Positions 1-10,045 of a stretch of DNA of 64,000 nucleotides are shown here, piece after piece. Location: the NCBI GenBank assembly GCA_029721435.1, contig CM056573.1, forward strand, positions 192,075,103 to 192,139,102. Reading direction: 5' to 3'. This DNA is from Gymnothorax reevesii. Lineage: Eukaryota; Chordata; Actinopteri; Anguilliformes; Muraenidae. Position numbers and translations under genes: made by a program. The notes beneath the pieces are model-generated. The model worked only from the letters and a program-made list of their open reading frames with translations, had not been told where the DNA came from and did not search any database. Position 1 is the first letter of the stretch. Each line of letters opens with the position of its first letter.

Positions 1-464
1 ACGTGTTCCTGCACCCACACGTCTGCAGAGATTTACTTTGTTTTTGCTTGAAAGAGGAATTTTCAGCATTCAGAGCCTTTCTTCACACTTCAGACGGGAT
101 GTTCAGCGATGGTGACACATGCGAGAGAAATCGCCGTATTTGGCCTTATGTAGGAAAACTGCTCAGCCTCTCTCTCATATGTGGTCTTGTTGATGTCGAG
201 GCAATTCCTTATTTCTTCAATTATACAGGAATATTAATTTTGGAAATGTCCTCAAACCACTGCGTAATATATTAAAAATGGAAATACAAAGTCATAATCT
301 CAGATATCTCTTCCTCTGAGCAGAAAGCTATAAAAAACACTCATTAATAATATCATATTGCTTTCAAAATTCTGCCGTATTTTTTTTCATTTTATCAAAA
401 AATGGAAATCAAATCTATCAAGGTTTGAAAGGACACGCAGATGAATGTGGTCTTTCACGCGTAC
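1..464. other. no gene recognised
   Basis: AT-rich sequence without a recognisable coding domain, RNA gene or transposon end. A 90-codon open frame covers the first 275 bases but resembles no family I know and has no supporting signal. Confidence 0.5.
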
Positions 465-552
465 ACACACACACACACACACTCACGTGTACGGGCTCTC
501 GCTCTGTCACACAAGTACACACATGCGCGCGCACACACACATTCTCACACAC
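465..552. repeat. CA microsatellite, interrupted
   Basis: Runs of alternating C and A (with CG-containing interruptions near 523-532) are directly visible. Open frames crossing it on both strands are His/Thr or Val/Cys repeats produced by the dinucleotide run. Confidence 0.9.
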
Positions 553-1305
553 ATACAGAGCCTTGAGGAGTTGTGTTGGGTTGTCATTCTGGGTCGTAGT
601 ACTAGAATGCCGTGTGAGGCTGTTTTGTTCAGCTGTGGTGCTAGGCTGTAATGTTTGGCTTTAGTATTGAGCTGCAGTGTTTGGTTGTATTGTTTAGCAG
701 TAGTGTTTGGCTGCATGGTGCAGAACTGAGGCCGTATCTCTTGTTTAAGGTCAGCACCTGTGTTCTTAAATCAGACCGGGACGAGGTGGGATGGACGGGG
801 TGGGTCTGGTAAGGGGCGTGGGCCCCATTCACAGATAGCTGGAGCAGGGAGTCGGGCTTATATCCCGAAACCCAACCCTGCTGCTATTTCAGCTCTCATT
901 CTTCCCTCAACAGCCCTCAACACGTTCGCCAGCTACCAGCCGCTAACCGCTACAGCTGTTAGAGCAGTGCTCAGGCCCGACACACATGCAAATGCACATG
1001 CACACATGCACACGCACACTCAGACATCGTGGTACTTCTATCCATATGAGGATATTGCATTGACTTCTATTCATTATTTATGCATCTCTACAGCCTTTCC
1101 TTAATTATAACAATAAGCCACATATGCGTAACCCTAACCCTAAACTTCACCTATTCATAAATCTAACCTGAGCCCAAACCCTGACCCCTAACCTTAACTA
1201 ATGAGTCACAATTTGCCTTTGTAGTTGGGAGGACAGACAACAATGTCTCCACTCTGCAGGAAAAAATGGTGTCGTCCTAAATATCCTGCAAATGCAAGAA
1301 TGCAC
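553..1305. other. no gene; short CA-rich and telomere-like tracts
   Basis: Contains a GTTTGGCTG-like short repeated segment around 610-720, a small ACATGCACAC tract near 985-1020, and about two and a half AACCCT units near 1128-1146. Nothing coding was recognised. Confidence 0.5.
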
Positions 1306-1600
1306 CAGCGCGTACACACACACACACACACACACAAAAGCATGTGCAGGCACTCCAACACACGCGCACACACACACACACACACAAGCACGTGCAGGCA
1401 CTCCAACACGCGTGCACACACACACACACACACAAACACGTGCAGGCACTCCAACACGCACGCACACACACACACACAAGCACATGCAGGCATTCCAACA
1501 CACACATATAAGCACATGCAGGCACCCCAACACACACCCAAAAGCACACACAGGCAGTTCAATACACACACACACACACACACACACATGCGCGCACAAA
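1306..1600. repeat. CA-rich minisatellite
   Basis: About six imperfect copies of a unit of roughly 40-50 bp. Each copy joins a CA run to a conserved core close to GTGCAGGCACTCCAACAC. The length of the CA run varies, which is what changes the unit length. Long open frames on both strands here are repeat artefacts. Confidence 0.85.
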
Positions 1601-2295
1601 CGCACACAATCGCGAACAAAGCCATGGCTCTTTCCCTCTGTGACATGTAGGCTCTGACATTGTGGAAATGTCATTCGGGTTTAAAAGCAGTGCTTCTTTG
1701 AACACTTTAAGATAATGATTTGCCTTAAAAGTGGCTTTAAGAAAATATGTAATAATAGCGGTTATTGATATCAAATTGTATCTTAATCATCTGCTGTGTG
1801 CATGTTTTCTATGTATTGGACTGAAAGTGCTGTAGGGGTGGAGGTGCTATGCTAGACTAACTGTTCTCCTTGATAGTTTCCCAGGCAAAGGAAAGCTGAT
1901 CTGGATACTGGGAGCTATTTTTGAACCCACTTTCAGATCGGCACGCAGCCACCATATACTGCCCTGTGGGATCCAGCTAATGCTAATGTTCAGCTAAATT
2001 ATCTCTTCGCTTCAGTCTGAGAGGATCTTGCTGTGGTGTGATGTACTGAAATCTTGCAGATACTTACAATTCAACTGAATAGAAGCAAAACTCCTCACAA
2101 ACTTCACAAAATCTGTTGGAACAGTTCTTTAAACGGTGTCCAATGAAAATCTGAAAATGAAAAGGAGCAGTGAATGTATGGCTAATGACTGTAATAACTG
2201 TGTGACAGAGAGAGAAAGCTTTTGTGCGTTTCTGAGGTTGGCACAGTTGTACCTGGGACAGTTCTAGGTGGGAGCACTGCTTTGTGATAGGTAAA
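1601..2295. other. no gene recognised
   Basis: Unique-looking sequence between the CA minisatellite and the SINE target site. No coding domain or transposon terminus was recognised. Confidence 0.45.
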
Positions 2296-2310
2296 AGGTC
2301 ATCACTTTCT

Positions 2311-2497
2311 TTCTTTTACTTTTAAAGATTATTTTTTGGGATTTTCTCCTTTATTTGATAGTCACACAATAGAGGGAGATAGGAAGGTTGGGGAGAAGAA
2401 TGGGGAAGACATGCGGCAAAGGACCCCAGCCGGAATCGAACTGGGTCACCACAGGATGGCCGGTTTGCACGCTTAGACCGATGAGCCACCGGGGCGC
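2311..2497 (-). mobile_element. tRNA-derived SINE with perfect 15-bp TSD
   Basis: Read on the minus strand, the element starts GCGCCCCGGTGGCTCATCGG, which contains a tRNA A-box-like segment. A B-box-like AGTTCGATTCC follows about 45 bases later. The tRNA-unrelated body then begins CTTTGCCGCATGTCTTCC and ends in an A-rich tail (AGTAAAAGAA). The 15-bp sequence AGGTCATCACTTTCT is present at 2296-2310 and again, without mismatch, at 2498-2512, so both ends of the insertion are defined exactly. SINEs of this kind are copied by pol III and mobilised by a partner LINE; the partner cannot be named from this copy. The intact TSD suggests a fairly recent insertion. Confidence 0.88.
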
Positions 2498-2544
2498 AGG
2501 TCATCACTTTCTGAGTGGGAGACAGTCACTCAAACAAGATCATG

Positions 2545-5500
2545 CTCAGTCTGTCTGTAACTAGCTGCCTTCTGCCCTGAGCACGCTCAGTCTGTCTGTA
2601 ACTATCTGCCTTATGCCCTGATCACGCTCAGTCTGTCTGTAACTATCTGCTCTCTGCCCTGATCACGCTCAGTCTGTCTGTAACTATGTGCCTTATGCCT
2701 TGAGCACGCTCAGTCTGTCTGTAACTACCTGCGTTCTGCCCTGAGCACGCTCAGTCTGTCTGTAACTACCTGCCTTCTGCCCTGAGCACTCTCAGTCTGT
2801 CTGTAACTACCTGCCTTCTGCCCTGATCACGCTCAGTCTGTCTGTAACTATCTGCCTTCTGCCCTGAGCACGCTAAGTCTGTCTGTAACTACCTGCCTTC
2901 TGCCCAGAGCATGCTCAGTCTGTCTGTAACTATGTGCCTTCTGCCCTGATCACGCTCAGTCTGTCAGTAACTATCTGCCTTATGCCCTGATCACGCTCAG
3001 TCTGTCTGTAACTATGTGCCTTCTGCCCTGATCACGCTCAGTCTGTCAGTAACTATCTGCCTTATGCCCTGATCACGCTCAGTCTGTCTGTAACTATCTG
3101 CCTTATGCCCTGAGCACGCTCAGTCTGTCTGTAACTACCTGCCTTCTGCCCTGAGCACGCTCAGTCTGTCTGTAACTACCTGCCTTATGCCCTGAGCACG
3201 CTCAGTCTGTCAGTAACTATCTGCCTTCTGCCCTGAGCACGCTCAGTCTGTCTGTAACTACCTGCCTTCTGCCCTGAGCACGCTCAGTCTGTCTGTAACT
3301 ACCTGCCTTCTGCCCTGATCACGCTCAGTCTGTCAGTAACTATCTGCCTTATGCCCTGATCACGCTCAGTCTGTCTGTAACTATCTGCCTTATGCCCTGA
3401 GCACGCTCAGTCTGTCTGTAACTACCTGCCTTCTGCCCTGAGCACGCTCAGTCTGTCTGTAACTACCTGCCTTCTGCCCTGAGCACGCTCAGTCTGTCTG
3501 TAACTACCTGCCTTCTGCCCTGAGCATGCTCAGTCTGTCTGTAACTATGTGCCTTCTGCCCTGATCACGCTCAGTCTGTCAGTAACTATCTGCCTTATGC
3601 CCTGATCACGCTCAGTCTGTCTGTAACTATCTGCCTTATGCCCTGAGCACGCTCAGTCTGTCTGTAACTACCTGCCTTCTGCCCTGAGCACGCTCAGTCT
3701 GTCTGTAACTACCTGCCTTATGCCCTGAGCACGCTCAGTCTGTCAGTAACTATCTGCCTTCTGCCCTGAGCACGCTCAGTCTGTCTGTAACTACCTGCCT
3801 TCTGCCCTGAGCACGCTCAGTCTGTCTGTAACTACCTGCCTTCTGCCCTGATCACGCTCAGTCTGTCAGTAACTATCTGCCTTATGCCCTGATCACGCTC
3901 AGTCTGTCTGTAACTATCTGCCTTATGCCCTGAGCACGCTCAGTCTGTCTGTAACTATCTGCCTTATGCCCTGAGCACGCTCAGTCTGTCTGTAACTACC
4001 TGCCTTCTGCCCTGAGCACGCTCAGTCTGTCTGTAACTACCTGCCTTCTGCCCTGATCACGCTCAGTCTGTCAGTAACTATCTGCCTTATGCCCTGATCA
4101 CGCTCAGTCTGTCTGTAACTATCTGCCTTATGCCCTGAGCACGCTCAGTCTGTCTGTAACTACCTGCCTTCTGCCCTGAGCACGCTCAGTCTGTCTGTAA
4201 CTACCTGCCTTATGCCCTGAGCACGCTCAGTCTGTCTGTAACTACCTGCCTTCTGCCCTGAGCACTCTTAGTCTGTCTGTAACTATCTGCCTTATGCCCT
4301 GAGCACGCTCAGTCTGTCTGTAACTATCTGCCTTATGCCCTGAGCACGCTCAGTCTGTCTGTAACTACCTGCCTTATGCCCTGAGCACGCTCAGTCTGTC
4401 TGTAACTATGTGCCTTCTGCCCTGAGCATGCTCAGTCTGTCTGTAACTACCTGCCCTGAGCATGCTCAGTCTGTCTGTAACTACCTGCCTTCGGCCCTGA
4501 GCATGCTCAGTCTGTCTGGAACTATCTGCCTTCTGCCCTGAGCATGCGCTTTCTGTCTGTAACTATCTGCCTTCTGCCCTGAGCATGCGCTTTCTGTCTG
4601 TAATTATCGGCCTTCTGCCCTGAGCATGCTCAGTCTGTCTGTAACTATCTGCCTCCTGCCCTCAGCACACTCGGTCTGTCTGTAACTACCTGCTTTGGCT
4701 CTGAGCACACTCAGTTTGTCTGTAACTATCTGCCTTCTGCCCTGAGCATGCGCTTTCTGTCTGTAACTATCTTCCTTCTGCCCCGAGCATGCGTTTTCTG
4801 TCTGTAACTATCTGCCTTCTGCCCTGAGCATGCGCTTTCTGTCTGTAACTATCTGCCTTCTGCCCTGAGCATGCGCTTTCTGTCTGTAACTATCTGCCTT
4901 CTGCCCCGAGCATGCGCTTTCTGTCTGTAACTATCTGCCTTCAGGCCCGAGCATGCGCTTTCTGTCTGTAACTATCTGCCTTCTGCCCTGAGCATGCGCT
5001 TTCTGTCTGTAACTATCTGCCTTCTGCCCCGAGCATGCGCTTTCTGTCTGTAACTATCTGCCTTCTGCCCCGAGCATGCGCTTTCTGTCTGTAACTTGCT
5101 GCCTTCTGCCCTGAGCATGCGCTTTCTTTCTGTAACTATCGGCCTTCTGCCCTGAGCATGCTCAGTCTGTCTGTAACTATCTGCCTTCTGCCCTGAGCAT
5201 GCTCAGTCTGTCTGTAACTATCTGCCTCCTGCCCTCAGCACACTCGGTCTGTTTGTAACTACCTGCTTTGGCTCTGAGCACACTCAGTTTGTCTGTAACT
5301 ATCTGCCTTCTGCCCTGAGCATGCGCTTTCTGTCTGTAACTATCTGCCTTCTGCCCCGAGCATGCGCTTTCTGTCTGTAACTATCTGCCTTCTGCCCCGA
5401 GCATGCGCTTTCTGTCTGTAACTATCTGCCTTCTGCCCCGAGCATGCGCTTTCTGTCTGTAACTATCTGCCTTCTGCCCCGAGCATGCGCTTTCTGTCTG

Positions 5501-5988
5501 TAACTATCTGCCTTCTGCCCCGAGCATGCGCTTTCTGTCTGTAACTATCTGCCTTCTGCCCCGAGCATGCGCTTTCTGTCTGTAACTATCTGCCTTCTGC
5601 CCCGAGCATGCACTTTCTGTCTGTAACTAGCTGCCTTCTGCCCTGAGCATGCGCTTTCTTTCTGTAACCAGCGGCCTTCTGCCCTGAGCATGCTCAGTCT
5701 GTCTGTAACTATCTGCCTTCTGCCCTGAGCATGCGCTTTCTGTCTGTAACTATCTGCCTTCTGCCCTGAGCATGCGCTTTCTGTCTGTAACTATCGGCCT
5801 TCTGCCCTGAGCATGCTCAGTCTGTCTGTAACTGCCTGCCTTCTGCCCCGAGCATGCGCTTTCTGTCTGTAACTATTTGCCTTCTGCCCTGAGCATGCGC
5901 TTTCTGTCTGTAACTATCGGCCTTCTGCCCTGAGCATGCTCAGTCTGTCTGTAACTGCCTGCCTTGGCTCTGAGCACACTCAGTCTAT
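2545..5988. repeat. 41-bp tandem array, main block (about 84 units)
   Basis: Unit of 41 bp with core CTCAGTCTGTCTGTAACTA followed by TCTGCCTTCTGCCCTGAGCA. The segment from 2545 to 5161 is 64 periods minus one visible 8-bp deletion near 4450. Two sequence subfamilies occupy different zones. The left zone (to about 4520) has GAGCACGCTCAG or GATCACGCTCAG between units. The right zone (about 4525-5930) mostly has GAGCATGCGCTTTC. Because 41 is not a multiple of three and stops occur in every frame, it is not coding. No unique spacers separate the units, so it is a minisatellite and not a CRISPR array. Confidence 0.95.
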
Positions 5989-6868
5989 GGGTCAGTCCAT
6001 GTCGAATCACCCAGGGGTGGTTGCGGCACCATTTTCAAATTTAACAAGCTTCCATTATCTTAAAGAAAATGCCAAAAAACATACCATGCAAAATTTTAGA
6101 TCTCTAATTCAAATAGTTTTCAAGCAAAATAGTTTTTAAGTTTCAGCAATTTAGGCCTGAAAAAAATTTGATGATACTGTGATGGGGAAAACTTGCAATT
6201 ATTATGTGGAAACAGCCAAATGATAGATGCTTTCCTGCACAAAGTTTCATATCCCTGGCACCTGTGCTACACTGGCTTCTGGCCTGTCGAATTTAGGCAA
6301 TTTTCGATAATTTTCACTCTGATTAGAAATTCAGCTGATCTCTCTGATTAGCTGATTATCTCTGCAGATAATGAAGCTAAGGGGCTCTAATTTGTTGAAA
6401 TACTGCATAATGTTGTTAAGAATGGAACCGGAGGGTATTATAGCAGGTATGAGCACTATTTCTTGTTTTTAAGGGTTTTGAAAACTCATTCGCGAGCTTA
6501 TTTTTCATAAATTTGGGCATTTTTGACAAGCTCCAGTAGCTACTACACACGAGCTAGAAGGCTAGGAAGGGTTTAATTAACAAGCTACAACTTGCAAGTC
6601 AAATTTGGTGATGCTGTGTTGCCAAGAAGCTGAGATACAAGCACTTCATTTTCTGAAATATACACTCGAGGATTAGGGGGGGCTGGTTCAGGCCTAAATT
6701 GCCGAAATTTAAAAACTATTTCGCTGGAAAACTATTTGAATTAGAGATCTAAGTTTGCATGGTATGTTCTTTTGGCATTATCTTTAAGTTAGTGGAAGCT
6801 TGTTAAATTTGAAAATGGTGCAGCAACCAGTTTTTTCTGTATTCGGTGATTTGACATGGACTGACCCC
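5989..6868. mobile_element. non-autonomous TIR element (about 880 bp) inside the 41-bp array
   Basis: Both ends carry a long inverted repeat of about 175-185 bp (5989-6160 against 6685-6868). The outermost bases are GGGTCAGTCCATGTCGAATC on the left and the near-perfect complement on the right. The 41-bp array stops at the left end and continues right after the right end, which shows insertion into the array. The flanks allow a TA target duplication (TCTA to the left, TAAC to the right). The centre, about 520 bp, has no coding capacity. A TA duplication with long TIRs would suit a Tc1/mariner-type or related MITE, but the superfamily is not established. Confidence 0.82.
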
Positions 6869-7265
6869 TAACTGCCTGTTTTGATTCTGAGCATGCTCTT
6901 TCGGTCTGTAACTACCTGCCTTGGGTCTGAGCATGCTCAGTCTGTTTATAACTACCTGCCTTGGCTTTGAGCACACTCAGTCTGTCTGTAACTGCCTGTT
7001 TTGCTTCTGAGCATCCTCAGTCTGTCTGTAACTGCCTGCCTTGACTCTGAGCACGCTCAGTCTGTCTAACTACTTGCCTCGGCTCTGAGCACGTTCAGTC
7101 CGTCTGTAACTACCTACCTATCTCCTGCTCTGAACACACTCAGTCTATTTATTACTGCGGTGGCTTTCAGCATTCTCAGTATGTCTGTAACTGCCTTGGC
7201 TGTGAGCATGCCCAGCCTGTCTGTAACTGCCTTGGCTGTGAGCATGCTCAGTCTGTCTCTACTTA
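6869..7265. repeat. 41-bp tandem array, degenerate right-hand block
   Basis: Resumes after the MITE with diverged units (TCTGTAACTACCTGCCTTGG, GAGCATGCTCAGTCTGT and similar) of uneven length. Divergence is higher than in the main block, as expected at the edge of an array where unequal exchange homogenises less. Confidence 0.85.
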
Positions 7266-7499
7266 CCTGCCTTGTGGGACACCAGTTTTCCATATGCTTG
7301 CGCCAGGGTCAGAGTAGGATGACGTTTCTCAGTGACCACAGTAAGAGGTCATTGGCCACCTATGACCATGTGACAGGAGAGTTCTGGGGGTCTTTGCAGA
7401 ATGATTCAGTGCTGTTGGGCAAATGGATAGTAGACACTGCAGCAGTCAATCACAGTCCCACCCAGCTTCCTGCGTCCCAACACTAACATTTATTTTCGG
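7266..7499. other. no gene recognised
   Basis: Follows the array without a clear boundary. An open frame running out of the array across this stretch shows no recognisable domain. Confidence 0.4.
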
Positions 7500-7690
7500 T
7501 GCATGTGTGTTTGTGTGTATACGGTATGTGTGTCATAGTGAGGGTGGGTGTGTGTGTGTTTGAGAGTGTGGGTGCGTGAGATTGTGTGTGTATGTGCGTG
7601 AGATTTTGTGAGAGTGTGTGTGTTTGTGCATGTTTGAGAGAGCCTGTGTGTATGTGAGAGTGCGAGTGTGTATGTGAGACAGCGTGAACA
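7500..7690. repeat. GT/GA-rich microsatellite
   Basis: Alternating GT with GA interruptions (for example GTGTGTGTGTTTGAGAGTG) across about 190 bp. The His/Thr-rich frames on the minus strand are repeat artefacts. Confidence 0.85.
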
Positions 7691-7719
7691 TTCAGTAGTG
7701 CAGATCTGGATAATGTTCC

Positions 7720-7800
7720 ATCTGCTGGCCCAGTGCATGCTGGGACAGGCTGCAGCCCTGCGCACGACCATGACAAGGTAAGCTTGAGCATAGATGAGTA
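7720..7800 (+). repeat. possible 3' tail of a common fish LINE/SINE
   Basis: The segment CCCAGTGCATGCTGGGACAG, then GGCTGCAGCCCTGCGCACGA and CCATGACAAGGTAAGC, resembles the widespread fish repeat tail that normally runs through GGCTCCAGC, CCTGCGACCCTGA and GGATAAGC. The match is from memory of the family and the copy is diverged. Confidence 0.35.
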
Positions 7801-8429
7801 ATGTTGTCATGTACCTTTAATATGAGTGATGAGGACTGAGGAATTAGAATGATGGCAATAACTATTCATTCACGTCTGCAGTGCTTAGTGACTGCAGTGA
7901 CCTGTAAGACCTGCCAGTGCATTTTGCAGAATTACAGTTTTAATTGTGTGTCATGCTTCCACTGACCGTGTGCTTGGGTGGGGGTGGCTGGAGTTTGTCT
8001 GTGAGCCTCAAGCCAAATAAAATGTCCTTTCTGTAGCGACACTCACTCTTTTACTGGGACTTTTCTTCGCAGAGTGAGGAAGTGAACATGACAGGAAATT
8101 GGCCTTGAACCCCAAGCAGAATATACAGCTGTTTAATGATCATTTCCTTATTTGAAGGAAAAAAGTCCCCCATCCCCGTTGTTACAGCTGGCTTGTCACA
8201 GCCACAAACAACAAAATAACTGTTCAATAAAGAAATATTTATTGAGGATAATTCAAGACAAAAAGAAGACTGTATCTAGAGGAGTGAATGGATGCATGCT
8301 GGTAATGTATGAAGAGCAGGAATAAAATGCTCGTGTATAGGGGTGAGAGAGGACCGAGCAGCGCACCGGCGCCAGGTGTGGATAACTAACAATCAGCGAT
8401 CCCGCCGTTACCTACAGCGTAAGCGTGGC
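7801..8429. other. no gene recognised
   Basis: Unique-looking sequence. It contains an AATAAA-like run near 8226 followed by an A-rich stretch, but no adjoining coding domain to justify calling a gene end. Confidence 0.4.
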
Positions 8430-8785
8430 CTCTAGCAAGACTGCAGGGGCGCAGGGGGTTGTAACACCGATAATGAACAGTAATTTCCCCCAGACACATT
8501 CGGCACCAGTTCTGCCGTCCTTTTCAGGAACAACTGAAGCGATGTGTTTCTGATACCTGTAGGTTGGACCTTCAGGTTTCGGTGGAATTGCCACATTTCT
8601 GGGATTTTAGAGAATGAACCATCCAGTTTGGTCCTGCCACAGAACCTCAGTGGGTCCAATTTTCTCCAATCGTTACTTAAGATCTTCTGAGCCATTCAGA
8701 GGTGGACTGACTTGCGTGCTGCTGATCTGCTACATAACCCAACAGTGCTTGAGCTACAGGTCAAACGTCGATGGTCGGACATTCT
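8430..8785 (-). pseudogene. degraded Tc1-like transposase fragment
   Basis: On the minus strand, TGTAGCTCAAGCACTGTTGG, then AGTCCACCTCTGAATGGCTC and a segment reading roughly LDPLRFCGRTK, follow the order of the C-terminal third of a common fish Tc1-like transposase (the Ser-Pro-Asp-Leu-Asn-Pro-Ile-Glu region and the Lys-Glu-Glu-Trp region after it). Here the key residues are mutated: DLNPIEMLW-type sequence has become LDPLRFCG, so the catalytic glutamate is gone. No terminal inverted repeats were found. It is an old remnant. The family assignment rests on remembered similarity of these segments. Confidence 0.5.
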
Positions 8786-8931
8786 CCTTCAGCATTATCT
8801 AAAAGGCAGTGGAATTCATGCCTGTATAAGTTGGCTCAACCAGCAGCAAATAATTTTTGAGTTGGCTCAACTTTTGAGTTGAATCAACAAAGATTCAATA
8901 TCTTTCAAAAATGTGTTTGTGCCGCCACTGG
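8786..8931. other. no gene; GTTGGCTCAAC short repeats
   Basis: A GTTGGCTCAACC or GTTGGCTCAACT motif occurs twice near 8831 and 8862, and a related GTTGAATCAAC follows near 8876, so it may be the edge of an undetermined MITE. Confidence 0.35.
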
Positions 8932-10045
8932 GACTTGAAGTCAAAAAGGAGGTTAAGAGCACAAAGAATAAAGATGGATCCCTGCTATATGATGAAAAGG
9001 ATATTGCGGATACCTTAACTCATTCCCTACAGCAAGTCGCTGCCAACGGCGCGGCAAATTCTACTATTCCCTACGGTGCCAGCCGCGTGGATGACCATTC
9101 GCAGTCCGATGAAAACACGAAATCAGTTGACGATCGCGGTCATGGGCCACCTGTAGTCCAATGCTTTATATTTTGTAATTTTCACAAAGTATTCCGTACA
9201 AATGCAACAATTTTATATAAAAGTATTCCATAGGGAATGAGTTAAACAGTTACTTTTGTCAAGAATTTTACCTCCGCGCAGGTTTTTATTCGGTCAGAGG
9301 GCATGTCCAATGCTCAAGATTATTTAGCAGAAATTGAGGTTAGGGATAACAAAGTTGCATAAAATAAAGGCAGATAAGGTGACGGGTCCTGATGGCTTAT
9401 ATCCTAGAGTGCTCAGGGAAGTTGGTGAGATCATCTTTAAGCCACTATCCGCCATCTTCAGACGGCCTTTAGAAACTAGAGAAATACCAAATGATTAAAC
9501 TGGGCAATATTATACTAATATATAAGAAAGGGAACCGCATCGAGCCAGGAAATTACAGGCCAGTCAGTTTAACTTGCATTGCGTGCAAAATATTGGAATC
9601 TATCATAAAAGACGAGCTGGACTTATTTCTTGAAGGTAACAGGGATAGCCAACATGGTTTCCATAAGAGAAGGTCAGGCCTGACAAACCCTCTGGAATTC
9701 TTTGAAGAGGCCACCAAGACTTATGGCCAGAGCAGAGCTTATGACGTCATACACTTGGATTTTCAGAAAGCATTTGAAACAGTACCACATAAGAGACTAT
9801 TTTTAAAATGAGCTCCATTGGAGTTACAGGAGGTATTCTGGAGTGGATTCAAAACTGGGTACAGGACAGATCACAAAGAGTGCTGGTCAGTGGTATCTCA
9901 TCTGAGCTAGGTATGGTGGGGAGTGGCGTCCCCCAGGGATCTGTGTTGGGACCCCTGCTGTTCCTCATCTACATTAATGACCTTGATAGGAATATTGAGA
10001 GCAGATTGGTTAAATTTGCAGATTATACTAAATTGGGGGGTTTGG
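8932..10045 (+). pseudogene. CR1-clade LINE ORF2 fragment (copy A)
   Basis: Encodes the linker before RT (KKEVKSTKNKDGSLLYDEKD), then RT motifs: NYRPVSLTC, a motif A region LDFQKAFETVPHKR near 9760, [20 protein letters not shown] near 9930, and the active site. The active site reads FADYTKLGG instead of FADDTKLGG, so the second catalytic aspartate is lost. Other damage: a 223-bp MITE insertion at 9019-9241, stops around 9345-9380, and a frameshift near 9809. The copy lacks endonuclease at the 5' end and is cut at the 3' end, just after the active site, by a minus-strand L1. The same family is present at 52.1-54.5 and 58.3-63.7 kb, which is how the reading frame was followed across the MITE. 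Confidence 0.88.
9019..9241. mobile_element. 223-bp TTAA-type MITE
   Basis: Flanked on both sides by TTAA (9015-9018 and 9242-9245). The element starts CTCATTCCCTAC and ends with the complement, TAGGGAATGAG. The CR1 reading frame stops at its left end and resumes at its right end, matching the undamaged CR1 copy at 61.4-61.8 kb. TTAA targets are used by piggyBac and Kolobok elements; the TIR alone does not decide which. No coding capacity. Confidence 0.85.

Noticed and set aside
1128..1146. Interstitial telomere repeat (AACCCT)
   Set aside because: Only about two and a half units, too short and degenerate to support.
1198..1674. Long open frames on both strands (up to 158 codons, Val/Cys-rich or His/Thr-rich)
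   Set aside because: They translate a CA/GT-rich minisatellite; open frames on both strands with dipeptide repeats are expected there and no domain is present.
2400..2497. Functional tRNA gene on the minus strand
   Set aside because: A and B boxes are present, but the sequence does not fold into a complete cloverleaf by eye and continues into a SINE body with a TSD.
2545..5988. CRISPR-like regular repeats (41-bp array)
   Set aside because: Units are directly adjacent, with no unique spacers, and the surroundings are vertebrate transposons. It is a minisatellite.
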